A DNA stretch of 64,000 nucleotides from Pseudomonas flavescens (GTDB taxonomy: Bacteria; Pseudomonadota; Gammaproteobacteria; Pseudomonadales; Pseudomonadaceae), in contig NZ_JACBYV010000001.1 in the NCBI RefSeq assembly GCF_013408425.1, positions 3,038,001 to 3,102,000 of the forward strand, read 5' to 3'. Positions 35,052-42,987 of this stretch are shown one piece after another (the stretch's first letter is position 1; every line of letters starts with the position of its first letter). A model generated the notes under the pieces. The model worked only from the letters and a program-made list of their open reading frames with translations. It made no database searches and was not told the origin of the DNA. The translations under genes and the position numbers were made by a program.

Positions 35052-36371
35052 TCAGAGAACGCTAAGTGGGTATTCGACGATCAAGCGAACTTCATCAAGA
35101 TCCGACTCGAACTGGGTCGCCCGTGTATTGGCCTGACGAATACGCAAGCTCATATCCTTGAGTGATCCGGTCTGCACGATGTATTTGGCTTCGAAGTCCC
35201 TCTCCCATCGTTTCTGGTCGGTCAACGGATTGCCATCTGCATCCCGGCGCATGTAGACGCTGTTGGCATTGGTGTAGTCGGCGTCCGTACCCTTGCCGTA
35301 ACGCGCCATGAACGACAGACCTGGCACGCCGTAGGGCGCCATGCTGAGGTCGTAACGGAGCATCCAGGACTTTTCCTTGGGCGAGTTGAAGTCGCTGTAC
35401 TGGATCGAGTTGTCGAGGTAGATGGAGTCGGACTGGCGCAGGTAATCGAAGTCGTCGTCACCGTTGTTGCGCTGGTGCGTCAGCGCCAGTGTGTGAGCAC
35501 CGAACTGCACGCCAAGCTTGCCGCTCCAGATGCTGTTGTTGAATTGACCCAGTTGCCGGGAGCCTTCGTCCACCGCCTTGTAGTAATTGAAGCCACCGAT
35601 CAGTGCCACGTCATCGCTGATCGGATAGCGCAGCGACGTGCCCACGTAGTACTGATCCCAGGCGTCTTTGAGCCGACTGCTGTAAGCGCTGAAGCTGACG
35701 TTTTCATTGAGGCTGTAATCACCACCGAAGTAGCCGGCCCACGGCGAATCCACGCCGCCAGCGTAAAAGGTCACGAAGTTGTCACGCATGTTGCTCGACA
35801 CCGGCTGGCTCATCGAGTGCAGACGACCACCCTGCAGGGTCAGTCCATCCAGGCTGTTATTGACGAAGGTGACGCCGCGGAAAGACTCGGGTAACAGTCG
35901 CGAATCACCGTAATGAACGACGGGTGTGGCGGGAAATACATCGCCGACGTTCACCGTGGTGTCGAATGCCCGCGCCTTCAGTGCGCCACCGACCTTGCTG
36001 TAGTCGTCGCGGGCCTCTCCTGCACGATCCACCGGCAGAACATCGAACGAGCTGCGCCCACCATTGCGGCCGCCGCCGGTGTCGAGCTTGATGCCGAGCA
36101 TGGCGAAGGCATCGACGCCAAAACCCACGGTGCCCTCGGTGAACCCGGACTCGAACTTGCCAATGATGCCGTGTGCCCAAGCCTCGGAATAACCGGCACC
36201 ACCCGGCGCGGTATCGCCGTTGCGGTGATCACGGTTGAAATAGAAATTACGGTTGAGGATGCTCAAACTACTGCCTTCGATGAACCCCTCCTTCCGCTCA
36301 TCCGCAATTGCACAATTGCTTCCAACGATCGCTGACATGACGGCAAGCGACAGTGCGGCTTTTTTCTTCAT
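35052..36371 (-). CDS. OprD-family outer-membrane porin
   Basis: 439 residues. Signal peptide MKKKAALSLAVMSAIVGSNCAIA, then the OprD family opening (GFIEGSSLSILNRNFYFNRDHR), SEAWAHGIIGKFESGFTEGTVGFGVDAFAMLGIKLD and QGGRLHSMSQPVSSNMRDNF as in OprD/Opd porins. These take up amino acids, peptides or organic acids; substrate not assignable. The ATG at 36371 has GGAG upstream; the frame extends to 36443 with no homology. It is transcribed toward the candidate sRNA and czc region. Confidence 0.93.
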   Translation of the reverse strand: MKKKAALSLAVMSAIVGSNCAIADERKEGFIEGSSLSILNRNFYFNRDHRNGDTAPGGAGYSEAWAHGIIGKFESGFTEGTVGFGVDAFAMLGIKLDTGGGRNGGRSSFDVLPVDRAGEARDDYSKVGGALKARAFDTTVNVGDVFPATPVVHYGDSRLLPESFRGVTFVNNSLDGLTLQGGRLHSMSQPVSSNMRDNFVTFYAGGVDSPWAGYFGGDYSLNENVSFSAYSSRLKDAWDQYYVGTSLRYPISDDVALIGGFNYYKAVDEGSRQLGQFNNSIWSGKLGVQFGAHTLALTHQRNNGDDDFDYLRQSDSIYLDNSIQYSDFNSPKEKSWMLRYDLSMAPYGVPGLSFMARYGKGTDADYTNANSVYMRRDADGNPLTDQKRWERDFEAKYIVQTGSLKDMSLRIRQANTRATQFESDLDEVRLIVEYPLSVL

Positions 36372-36486
36372 GGTTGCTCCAGACGTTAAGGCAGTTTTCT
36401 TATAGATAGGTGGCACTTTTGTAGTTCGTGAAACGTTGGCCAAACGCTATCTTCCGCCCGGGAGCTAACGGCAAGGTGATGGGGAA

Positions 36487-36502
36487 ATTACAATTCTGAA
36501 AG
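36487..36502. promoter_or_regulatory. Partial CzcR-like box upstream of the porin gene
   Basis: ATTACA-ATTC-TGAAAG, sharing ATTACAAT-(T/C)-C-TG with the box at 35001. It is 116 bases before the porin ATG. The rest of the 352-bp gap (36372-36723) shows only this box and a hairpin near its right end. Confidence 0.35.
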
Positions 36503-36683
36503 GAATGGACAGCCGCGCGAGCCATGCGTTGACGGCTACTTTTCGGGTTGTCTGCAAGTGCAGCGAAGGGATGAAGACAGAGCGGACAGCGACTCGACGC
36601 CGACCTTGCCCAGCAAGGCATGCTCTGCGGCGGGCAATCCACCGTTCAACACGAAGTGTCTGGGTCGCGAACCGCGTGCATGG

Positions 36684-36718
36684 GAACACCCCGGGACGGC
36701 TTGCCCGCCCCGGGGTTC
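36684..36718 (-). terminator. Possible terminator of the PQQ-type dehydrogenase gene
   Basis: GC-rich imperfect stem (GAAC...CCCGG with CCGGGG...TTC), immediately after the dehydrogenase stop on the minus strand. There is no T run, so this is weak. Confidence 0.45.
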
Positions 36719-36723
36719 ACGAC

Positions 36724-38016
36724 TTACTGATTACGCGTCACGCGCCAGATGGTATTGGCCAGGTCGTCGGCGATGATCAGTGCGCCTTTCGGGTCGACGG
36801 TGACACCCACCGGCCGACCGCGGGTCTTGCCCTCGTCGGTGCGGAAGCCCGTGGCGAAGTCGATTGGCTCCCCCGCCGGACGCCCGTCATTGAACGGCAC
36901 GAAGATCACCTTGTAGCCCACCGGGTTGTCGCGGTTCCAGCTGCCGTGCTCACCGACGAAAACGCCGTTGGCGAACTGCTCGCCCATCTCCGCAATGGAG
37001 AAGTCGACACCCAGCGCGGCAACGTGGGAACCCAGGCTGTAGTCCGGCTTGATCGCCGCGGCGACTTTCTCCGGCTTGTCCGGTTTCACCCGCGTGTCGG
37101 CGTTCTGGCCCCAGTAGCTATAAGGCCAGCCGTAGAACTCGCCTTCACGCACCGAGGTCAGGTAATCCGGCACCAGGTCGGGGCCCAGTTCATCGCGCTC
37201 GTTGACCACCGCCCAGAGCTGGCCGGTTTCAGGTTGAATGGTCAGTGCCGTGGGGTTGCGCAAGCCGGTGGCATAAGGCTTGTGAGCGCCCGTCTCGGCG
37301 TCGACCTGCCAGACCAGCGCGCGGTCGGCTTCGACTTCCATGCCGCGCTCGCCGATATTGCTGTTGGAGCCGATGCCCACGTACAGGTAGCGCCCGTCCG
37401 GGCTGATGGTCAGTGCCTTGGTCCAGTGGTGATTGATCTCGGATGGCAGGTCGGTGACCTTGGTCGGTGGGCCGCCCGCCTTGGTCTGGCCATCTTCATA
37501 ATCGAAACTGACCAGCGCATCCTGATTGGCGACGTACAACTTGCCCTCGAAGAAGGCCAGGCCGTAAGGCGCATTGAGGTTTTCGGCGAATACCGTCTGC
37601 ACCTCGTAGGTGCCGTCGCCATCGGCGTCACGCAACAGGGTCAGGCGATTGCCACCTTTGACCTTGGTGTTGCCCTGGGCCTTGATGTAACCGGCGATCA
37701 CGTCCTTGGGCTTGAGCTTCGCGGCGTTGCCGCCGCGGCCTTCGGCGACGAGGATATCGCCATTGGGCAGGACCAGAGTCTGCCGCGGAATGCGCAGGTC
37801 GGTGGCGATCGCCGTGACGCTGAAGCCCTCGGGTACGGTCGGTTTCTGATCGCCCCACTCCGCCGGTTCGGCGATCTTCATGCTCGGCAACAGACCACGT
37901 TGTGGTTCAGGCAGTTTGGGATCCGGGCCACGATCCATGGCGCTATCGGCTTCGCCGCCGCATGCACTCAGCAACAGCGCCATGCTCAGGACAGTCAGTG
38001 AACATGCAGTTCTCAT
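36724..38016 (-). CDS. Lipoprotein PQQ-dependent sugar dehydrogenase (sorbosone dehydrogenase type)
   Basis: 430 residues. Lipoprotein signal MRTACSLTVLSMALLLSAC with lipobox LSAC. The mature protein is a six-bladed propeller of the soluble glucose/L-sorbosone dehydrogenase family: GFSVTAIATDLRIPRQTLVLPNGDILVAEG, LYVANQDALVSFDY, ALTISPDGRYLYVGIGSNSN, GLRNPTALTIQPETGQLWAVVNERDELGPDLVPDYL and FVGEHGSWNRD are typical. It should oxidise sugars or polyols in the periplasm with PQQ and pass electrons to the respiratory chain. It overlaps the upstream DUF2231 membrane gene by 4 bases (ATGA), suggesting that protein as a partner. Confidence 0.9.
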   Translation of the reverse strand: MRTACSLTVLSMALLLSACGGEADSAMDRGPDPKLPEPQRGLLPSMKIAEPAEWGDQKPTVPEGFSVTAIATDLRIPRQTLVLPNGDILVAEGRGGNAAKLKPKDVIAGYIKAQGNTKVKGGNRLTLLRDADGDGTYEVQTVFAENLNAPYGLAFFEGKLYVANQDALVSFDYEDGQTKAGGPPTKVTDLPSEINHHWTKALTISPDGRYLYVGIGSNSNIGERGMEVEADRALVWQVDAETGAHKPYATGLRNPTALTIQPETGQLWAVVNERDELGPDLVPDYLTSVREGEFYGWPYSYWGQNADTRVKPDKPEKVAAAIKPDYSLGSHVAALGVDFSIAEMGEQFANGVFVGEHGSWNRDNPVGYKVIFVPFNDGRPAGEPIDFATGFRTDEGKTRGRPVGVTVDPKGALIIADDLANTIWRVTRNQ

Positions 38017-38441
38017 TCGGCACCTCCCGAACGCAGGCCGCTGAGACCGATCCACGCCGTAATGCTGATCAACAGGGTCACTATCACCGACAGCACCAGA
38101 CTCGCCGGCATGATGGCCCACGCGTCCTTGGCGTGCTCGAAGGCATTGACCAGCCCGAGCACCCAGGTGATCAGCAACAGCAGGAAGTACATGACCGGGC
38201 GCCCGGCCTTGCGGTCGGCGCGGATCAGATTGGCCAGCGCGAACAGCAACGCCAAACCGGAGAACAACAACCCACCGGCGATAAGCCAGGCGGCGAAGTT
38301 GCTCCACTGGATCTGGAAGGTCTTGTAGTAGGCGATGTCGCTCAGCAAGGCGCCGAGAAACAGGGGTACGGCTCCGGCAAGCAGTATCGCGTGTAGCGGG
38401 CTTGGCGTGCGTCGATAGACGGGGTGGGTGGTAACGGTCAC
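38013..38441 (-). CDS. DUF2231-type membrane protein
   Basis: 142 residues with four hydrophobic segments (AILLAGAVPLFLGALLSDIAYY; FAAWLIAGGLLFSGLALLFALA; VMYFLLLLITWVLGLVNAF; SLVLSVIVTLLISITAWIGL). This DUF2231 form is frequent beside PQQ sorbosone-type dehydrogenases and may be a membrane anchor or electron acceptor. The start is GTG at 38439-38441 with GGAG six bases upstream. Its stop overlaps the dehydrogenase start. Confidence 0.82.
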   Translation of the reverse strand: MTVTTHPVYRRTPSPLHAILLAGAVPLFLGALLSDIAYYKTFQIQWSNFAAWLIAGGLLFSGLALLFALANLIRADRKAGRPVMYFLLLLITWVLGLVNAFEHAKDAWAIMPASLVLSVIVTLLISITAWIGLSGLRSGGAE

Positions 38442-38740
38442 GGCGGCTCCTTATCGTTCAGCGAAACTGGATCGAGGCTCGGTACGAATGCACCGGCCCG
38501 TCAGGCTCGCGCTGACTGCGCATAGGAAAGGATCGCGCTGCCGGAAAGTTAGTTCACCTCCATTTCCCGACCGAAATATTTTGAAAGATCGGTGGCGATA
38601 TTCAACGCAGAATCCGCCACCAATGAGTGCCTGGATTGGCAGCACCCTGGCCTTGGTAGCGCGAAGCGATAGCCAGATCGCCTTCTCGCAGTTGCTGCGC
38701 TCGACCGCGGGCTACGCGCCGCATCGGCAGTTCGAGAAAA

Positions 38741-38762
38741 TCGCCCGCAAGCGGGCTCCTAT
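38741..38762. repeat. Single REP element
   Basis: TCGCCCGCAAGCGGGCTCCT, the same core as in the array at 11.2-12.2 kb. It lies in a 350-bp gap (38442-38791) in which I see no other feature. Confidence 0.8.
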
Positions 38763-38791
38763 GGACGCCTCAGCTGGCTGGCTGCCGTCGA

Positions 38792-39691
38792 TCAATCCGC
38801 GGGCAGTTCCGCCGCCCGGCGCAAGCGAACAGCATCCTTGGCTGGCGGTAGGCCGAACATGCGGGCGTAGTGGCGGCTGAACTGCGACGGGCTTTCATAG
38901 CCCACGCGGAATCCGGCGCCAGCCGCGTCGACCGCTTCGGCGACCATCAAGCGGCGTGCCTCCTGCAACCGCAGCTGGCTACGGAACTCCAGCGGGCTCA
39001 TCGCGGTGACAGCCTTGAAGTGGGCATGGAAAGTCGAGCGACTCATGCCAGCGATATCGGCAATTTCTTCGATTCGGCAGGGCTCGCTGTAATGGCTGCG
39101 TAACCAGACGATGGCCTTGGCGATCTGGTTCAGGCGACTGTCGGCCTGGGCCATTTGTCGAATCACGCCGTTGCCACTACAGGTCAGCAGCCGGTACAGC
39201 ATCTCGCGCGTCACCAGCGGGGTCAGCGCGTCTATGTCACCCGGTTTATCCAGCAGACTGGCCAGCCGAGCCGCCGCATCCAGCAGTTCGGGGCTGGTAT
39301 CGTTGAGTGCGATGCCCGCGGCGGGAACGCCTTCGATGCTGTCCGCAGACGGGTAGCGCAGCGCCAGATCGCTCAAGGCGGCCATGTCCAGATCGAGCAC
39401 CAGACACAGATAGGGAACCTGCTCACTGGCCTCGATCACCGCGCCGAACACCGGCAGGTGCACGGACGCGACCAGATAGTTGGCAGCGTCGTACACATAA
39501 GCCGTGGTGCCCAGCATCACGCGTTTGCGCCCCTGCACGATAAGGCACAGGGTCGGCTCATAGACCACGGGCATCGGTACCGTCGGTGTACCCGAACGAA
39601 CCAGGCTGACACCCGGAATCGGCGTGCGCTGCATGCCGTCGCACAGCATATGGCGACTGATGATGTCGATCAGCGTTTCAAGAGGGCTCAT
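38792..39691 (-). CDS. AraC-family regulator (AraC_N type)
   Basis: 299 residues. The N-terminal AraC_N domain (PVVYEPTLCLIVQGRKRVMLG, YLVASVHLPVFGAVIEASE) is followed by two helix-turn-helix motifs (RIEEIADIAGMSRSTFHAHF; AGFRVGYESPSQFSRHYARMFG). A strong AAGGAGGAGGC site precedes the ATG. Divergent from an exported NTF2-like protein gene, its probable target. It shares its domain type with the regulator at 59.6-60.6 kb. Confidence 0.88.
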   Translation of the reverse strand: MSPLETLIDIISRHMLCDGMQRTPIPGVSLVRSGTPTVPMPVVYEPTLCLIVQGRKRVMLGTTAYVYDAANYLVASVHLPVFGAVIEASEQVPYLCLVLDLDMAALSDLALRYPSADSIEGVPAAGIALNDTSPELLDAAARLASLLDKPGDIDALTPLVTREMLYRLLTCSGNGVIRQMAQADSRLNQIAKAIVWLRSHYSEPCRIEEIADIAGMSRSTFHAHFKAVTAMSPLEFRSQLRLQEARRLMVAEAVDAAGAGFRVGYESPSQFSRHYARMFGLPPAKDAVRLRRAAELPAD

Positions 39692-39922
39692 GCCTCCTCC
39701 TTGCATAATCCGCGTGTACGCACGCTGGGGGCTGTGGACGTTCCAGCACGAGCCGGGTTGCGGCGTGAAACGTCAACAGCCCCTATCAACTCGGACGATC
39801 GTACAAGGAAGCAGGACGATGCGGCTACGGGCAGACGTCGTCATGGCGACAGACTCGTTGCGACCGGGATGGAACCAATCGGCTCATCCCAACGACGACG
39901 ATGAGACAGAGGAGCTCTCACC

Positions 39923-40447
39923 ATGCACTCAACGACCCTGCCCCCCATCCGCCCTGCCATGCTGGCCTCCGGTCTGCTGATCAGCCTCGTTTTATGCTCG
40001 AGCGCTGTCTCTGCGAGCGTGGAAAACGACGTCGAAACACGCAACAAGCAGATCGTCTGCGAGGCGTTCGACCGCTGGGCAGCGGGCGGTACGACCTTTT
40101 TCAGCGACGTACTGACGCCCGACGTGACGTGGACGATCAAGGGTTCCGGCCCCAGTGCTGGCGTCTTCCAGGGGCGCGAGCATTTCGTCGAACGCGCCGT
40201 TCGCCCCTTCGTATCGCGACTGTCCACGCCAGTCAGGCCCACCAGCAAACAGGTCTGGGCAGATGGCGATCACGTGATCATCAACTGGGATGGCGCCGGC
40301 GTTGCCAGCGACGGCAAGGCCTATGAGAACAGCTATGCATGGATCTTCCACATGCAGAACGGCAAGGCCGTAGAAGTCACCGCATTCCTCGATCTGGTGC
40401 CCTACGATGACGTGCTGCAGCGTATTCCGGCCGCTGCGGCCAGGTGA
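39923..40447 (+). CDS. Exported SnoaL/NTF2-like protein
   Basis: 174 residues. Signal peptide of about 31 residues (MLASGLLISLVLCSSAVSAS), then a ketosteroid-isomerase-like fold: IVCEAFDRWAAGGTTFFSDVLTPDVTW, FQGREHFVERAV, HVIINWDGAGVASDGKAYEN, VTAFLDLVPYDDVLQRI. Members are diverse small-molecule isomerases, hydrolases or binding proteins; substrate unknown. It has a GAGGAG site and is divergent from the AraC regulator, with 231 bases between. Confidence 0.85.
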   Translation: MHSTTLPPIRPAMLASGLLISLVLCSSAVSASVENDVETRNKQIVCEAFDRWAAGGTTFFSDVLTPDVTWTIKGSGPSAGVFQGREHFVERAVRPFVSRLSTPVRPTSKQVWADGDHVIINWDGAGVASDGKAYENSYAWIFHMQNGKAVEVTAFLDLVPYDDVLQRIPAAAAR

Positions 40448-40487
40448 TCGGGCACACGCCCTGTTCGCTGCGGTGGCCTGAGAGGAA

Positions 40488-40663
40488 TCGCCCGCAAGCG
40501 GGCTCCTACGGGTCGTACAGCGGCGGCCAGCAAGCGCTCGAACATTGGACGCTCGCAATAATGCCCCCCAGCCTGGGGCCTATGAATATCGCCCGCAAGC
40601 GGGCTCCTACGGAGTGGGTCGTAGCGTGGCGATCGCCATTGTAGGAGCCGGCTTGCCGGCGAT
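40488..40663. repeat. Cluster of three REP elements
   Basis: Two copies of TCGCCCGCAAGCGGGCTCCT (40488-40509, 40589-40610) and one facing GTAGGAGCCGGCTTGCCGGC (40641-40663). The 263-bp gap between the NTF2-like gene and smvR is mostly REP. Confidence 0.85.
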
Positions 40664-40710
40664 CGGTCTGACGGTGATCGCCGATATCGCGGCCTGATTG
40701 GTCTGATCGC

Positions 40711-41268
40711 TCAGCGCTTCTGCTCGTCGTCGCCCTCCAGCAACTGCGTACTCACATCCTCGAAGATGGCTTGCCACTCGCTATCGGGCATCTGCAAAAA
40801 ACCGAAGCAGCGCAGCATGAAGGCGCCTTCGGCCGCCAGGAAGGCCAGGCGTGCTCTGCGACCTTGAGGGGTTGAGGTGTCGATCAGGTCGAGGCGCTGG
40901 CGGTACCAGGCGTCGCTGCCCTGGCGCTGATTGCTGCCGAGCAAGGCGCTCATCAGGCCCGCGGCGCGGTCGGCTTCGGCCTCGTCGGTACGCCGGGTGA
41001 GATCGAGGTGAGCGCGCAGCGCCTGGCTGGCAGTGGGTCGCTCACCGGTCAGTTCGATCACTTGCGTGTCGTACTCATCGCTCCAACGCTGGTAGATCGC
41101 GTCGATAAGCTGGGCCTTGGTGCCGAAAGCGCCCTGCACGGCCCCCTTGGAGATGCCCGCCGCCTGGGCCACTGCACCGATGGTGAGGCGCGCGATACCA
41201 CCACTGCGCACCAGCGTTTCGGCACTGTCGAGGATGCGGTTGCGGTCGATCACCACTGGCCTGCTCAT
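40711..41268 (-). CDS. smvR: TetR-family repressor, SmvR-like
   Basis: 185 residues. The N-terminal TetR helix-turn-helix (RNRILDSAETLVRSGGIARLTIGAVAQAAGISKGAVQGAFGTKAQL, read 9-53) and a C-terminal ligand domain are visible. It is divergent from an SmvA-like efflux pump with a perfect 22-bp palindrome in between, the arrangement of the SmvR-SmvA biocide-resistance pair in enterobacteria. Inducers are expected to be cationic biocides; this is by analogy. Confidence 0.83.
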   Translation of the reverse strand: MSRPVVIDRNRILDSAETLVRSGGIARLTIGAVAQAAGISKGAVQGAFGTKAQLIDAIYQRWSDEYDTQVIELTGERPTASQALRAHLDLTRRTDEAEADRAAGLMSALLGSNQRQGSDAWYRQRLDLIDTSTPQGRRARLAFLAAEGAFMLRCFGFLQMPDSEWQAIFEDVSTQLLEGDDEQKR

Positions 41269-41283
41269 GCGGGTTATCTCCTG

Positions 41284-41305
41284 TTAAAATACGATCGTAT
41301 TTTAA
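41284..41305. promoter_or_regulatory. 22-bp operator between smvR and smvA
   Basis: A perfect palindrome with core AAAATACGATCGTATTTT, extended by TT/AA on each side. It begins 16 bases from the repressor ATG and is 63 bases from the smvA ATG, where a TetR protein would repress both genes. Confidence 0.8.
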
Positions 41306-41367
41306 TATTCATTATCCGCGGCGACAATGTTCCGACCCAGGCGGACGTGCCCTTACACAGGTGAATC

Positions 41368-42855
41368 ATGCAATCCCCGAAACGCTGGCTGATTCTGGCG
41401 ATCATTTCCAGCGCCCTGCTGCTGATCGTCATCGACATGACGGTGTTGTATACCGCGCTGCCAACCCTGACCCACGACCTGCAGGCCACCGCGTCGGAAA
41501 AGCTGTGGATCATCAACGCCTACTCACTGGTGGCGGCCGGGCTGTTGCTCGGGGCTGGCACCCTGGGTGACCGCCTGGGCCACAAGCGCCTGTTCGTCGC
41601 GGGGCTGTGCGTGTTCGGCCTGGCCTCCCTGGCCGCGGCCTTCTCGCCTTCGGCGGGTTTCCTGATCGGCGCCCGGGCGGCGCTGGCGGTGGGTGCGGCG
41701 ATGATGATGCCAGCCACGCTGTCCATCGTGCGCCTGACCTTCACCGACGAACGCGAACGGGCCATGGCCATCGGCATCTGGGCGTCCGTCGCTTCCGGCG
41801 GTGCAGCCTTCGGTCCGGTGGTCGGCGGGATACTGCTGGAGTATTTCTGGTGGGGCTCGGTGTTCCTGATCAACGTGCCCATCGTGCTGGTGGCGCTGGT
41901 GCTGGCGGTGATTCTGATCCCCTCACGGCCCGGCAATGCCGAACGGCGCTGGGACCTGATCGGTTCGCTGCAGGTGATGGCTGGCCTGATCGGTATCGCT
42001 TACGCGATCAAGGAACTGGGTAAACGTGAACCCTCCCTGCAGGCAGCACTGATCGCATTCCTGATCGGCGCACTGTTCATGGCCATCTTCATCTGGCGCC
42101 AGCGGCGCATCGCTCAGCCCATGCTCGACTTCGTCATTTTCCGCAATCCGGGCTTCAGCGCCGCGGTGGTGGCGGCGCTGACGGTGGCCGCTGCACTGAT
42201 CGGCATGGAGCTGGTGTTCAGCCAGCGCCTGCAACTGGTGCTGGGGCTTTCGCCACTGCAGGCAGCCCTGTTCATCTTGCCCCTGCCTCTGGCTTCGTTC
42301 TTCGCAGGGCCACTGGTCGGGCACTACCTGCCGCGCTTTGGTGGGCCACGGGTGATGCTCTGGGCACTGCTGGCTTCGGCACTGGGCATGTTCGCCTACC
42401 TGCTGCTGCACAACGCACCAAGCGCCGCACAGATCGCCAGCCTGGTAGTGCTGGGTTTCGGAGTCGGCGCAGCGATGACGGCGGCCTCGAGCACCATCAT
42501 GCACAGCGCGCCAGCCGACCAGGCAGGCATGGCCGCCTCGCTGGAGGAGGTCTCGTTCGAACTGGGTGGCGCCATCGGGGTTACCTTGCTGGGCAGCATC
42601 CTGTCGGTGATCTACACCATCGTGCTGGTGGTGCCTGCCGAGCTATCCGTGCCAGCCCAGGCCCGCGACAGCCTGGATGAAGCGCTGCTGATCGCCGAGC
42701 GTCTGCCACCGGAAGCGGCAGCCGCCCTGACCAGCCTGGCGCGCTCGGCGTTCGATACCGCCTTCGTCGCGGTGCTGGCCGTGGCCACGGTGCTGTTGCT
42801 GCTGGCAGCAGTGTTCGTGAAAGTGGATAAATCGGTGCACAAGCCTTTCGTCTAG
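41368..42855 (+). CDS. smvA: DHA2-family MFS multidrug efflux pump, SmvA-like
   Basis: 495 residues with about 14 hydrophobic segments, the DHA2 pattern. Motif D1 LIVIDMTVLYTALPTL (helix 1), motif A GDRLGHKRLF (after helix 2) and motif C GGAAFGPVVGG (helix 5) are intact. The periplasmic loop near residues 428-450 precedes the final helix. Closest known type is SmvA, exporting methyl viologen, quaternary ammonium compounds and chlorhexidine. Controlled by the adjacent TetR protein. Confidence 0.88.
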   Translation: MQSPKRWLILAIISSALLLIVIDMTVLYTALPTLTHDLQATASEKLWIINAYSLVAAGLLLGAGTLGDRLGHKRLFVAGLCVFGLASLAAAFSPSAGFLIGARAALAVGAAMMMPATLSIVRLTFTDERERAMAIGIWASVASGGAAFGPVVGGILLEYFWWGSVFLINVPIVLVALVLAVILIPSRPGNAERRWDLIGSLQVMAGLIGIAYAIKELGKREPSLQAALIAFLIGALFMAIFIWRQRRIAQPMLDFVIFRNPGFSAAVVAALTVAAALIGMELVFSQRLQLVLGLSPLQAALFILPLPLASFFAGPLVGHYLPRFGGPRVMLWALLASALGMFAYLLLHNAPSAAQIASLVVLGFGVGAAMTAASSTIMHSAPADQAGMAASLEEVSFELGGAIGVTLLGSILSVIYTIVLVVPAELSVPAQARDSLDEALLIAERLPPEAAAALTSLARSAFDTAFVAVLAVATVLLLLAAVFVKVDKSVHKPFV

Positions 42856-42882
42856 CACGGCGTGCTGCAAGCTCTCTGGAAA

Positions 42883-42913
42883 GTCGAAGGCCCGGATGAT
42901 CCGGGCCTTCGAC
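42883..42913. terminator. Shared hairpin between convergent smvA and adhesin gene
   Basis: Perfect 14-bp stem GTCGAAGGCCCGGA/TCCGGGCCTTCGAC with TGA loop. T runs are short on both sides, so it may act bidirectionally or just as an RNA-stabilising hairpin. Confidence 0.6.
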
Positions 42914-42987
42914 TGACATGAGGCGATCGATGGGGACGTACAGCGTGCCCCTTACCGGCGCGTCCGTCAGTCAGGGGGCCCGCAGAC

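Noticed and set aside
38451..38645. Small minus-strand frame (64 codons) in the gap before the AraC gene at 38.8 kb
   Set aside because: No ribosome site, no recognisable motif, and it overlaps the DUF2231 promoter region.
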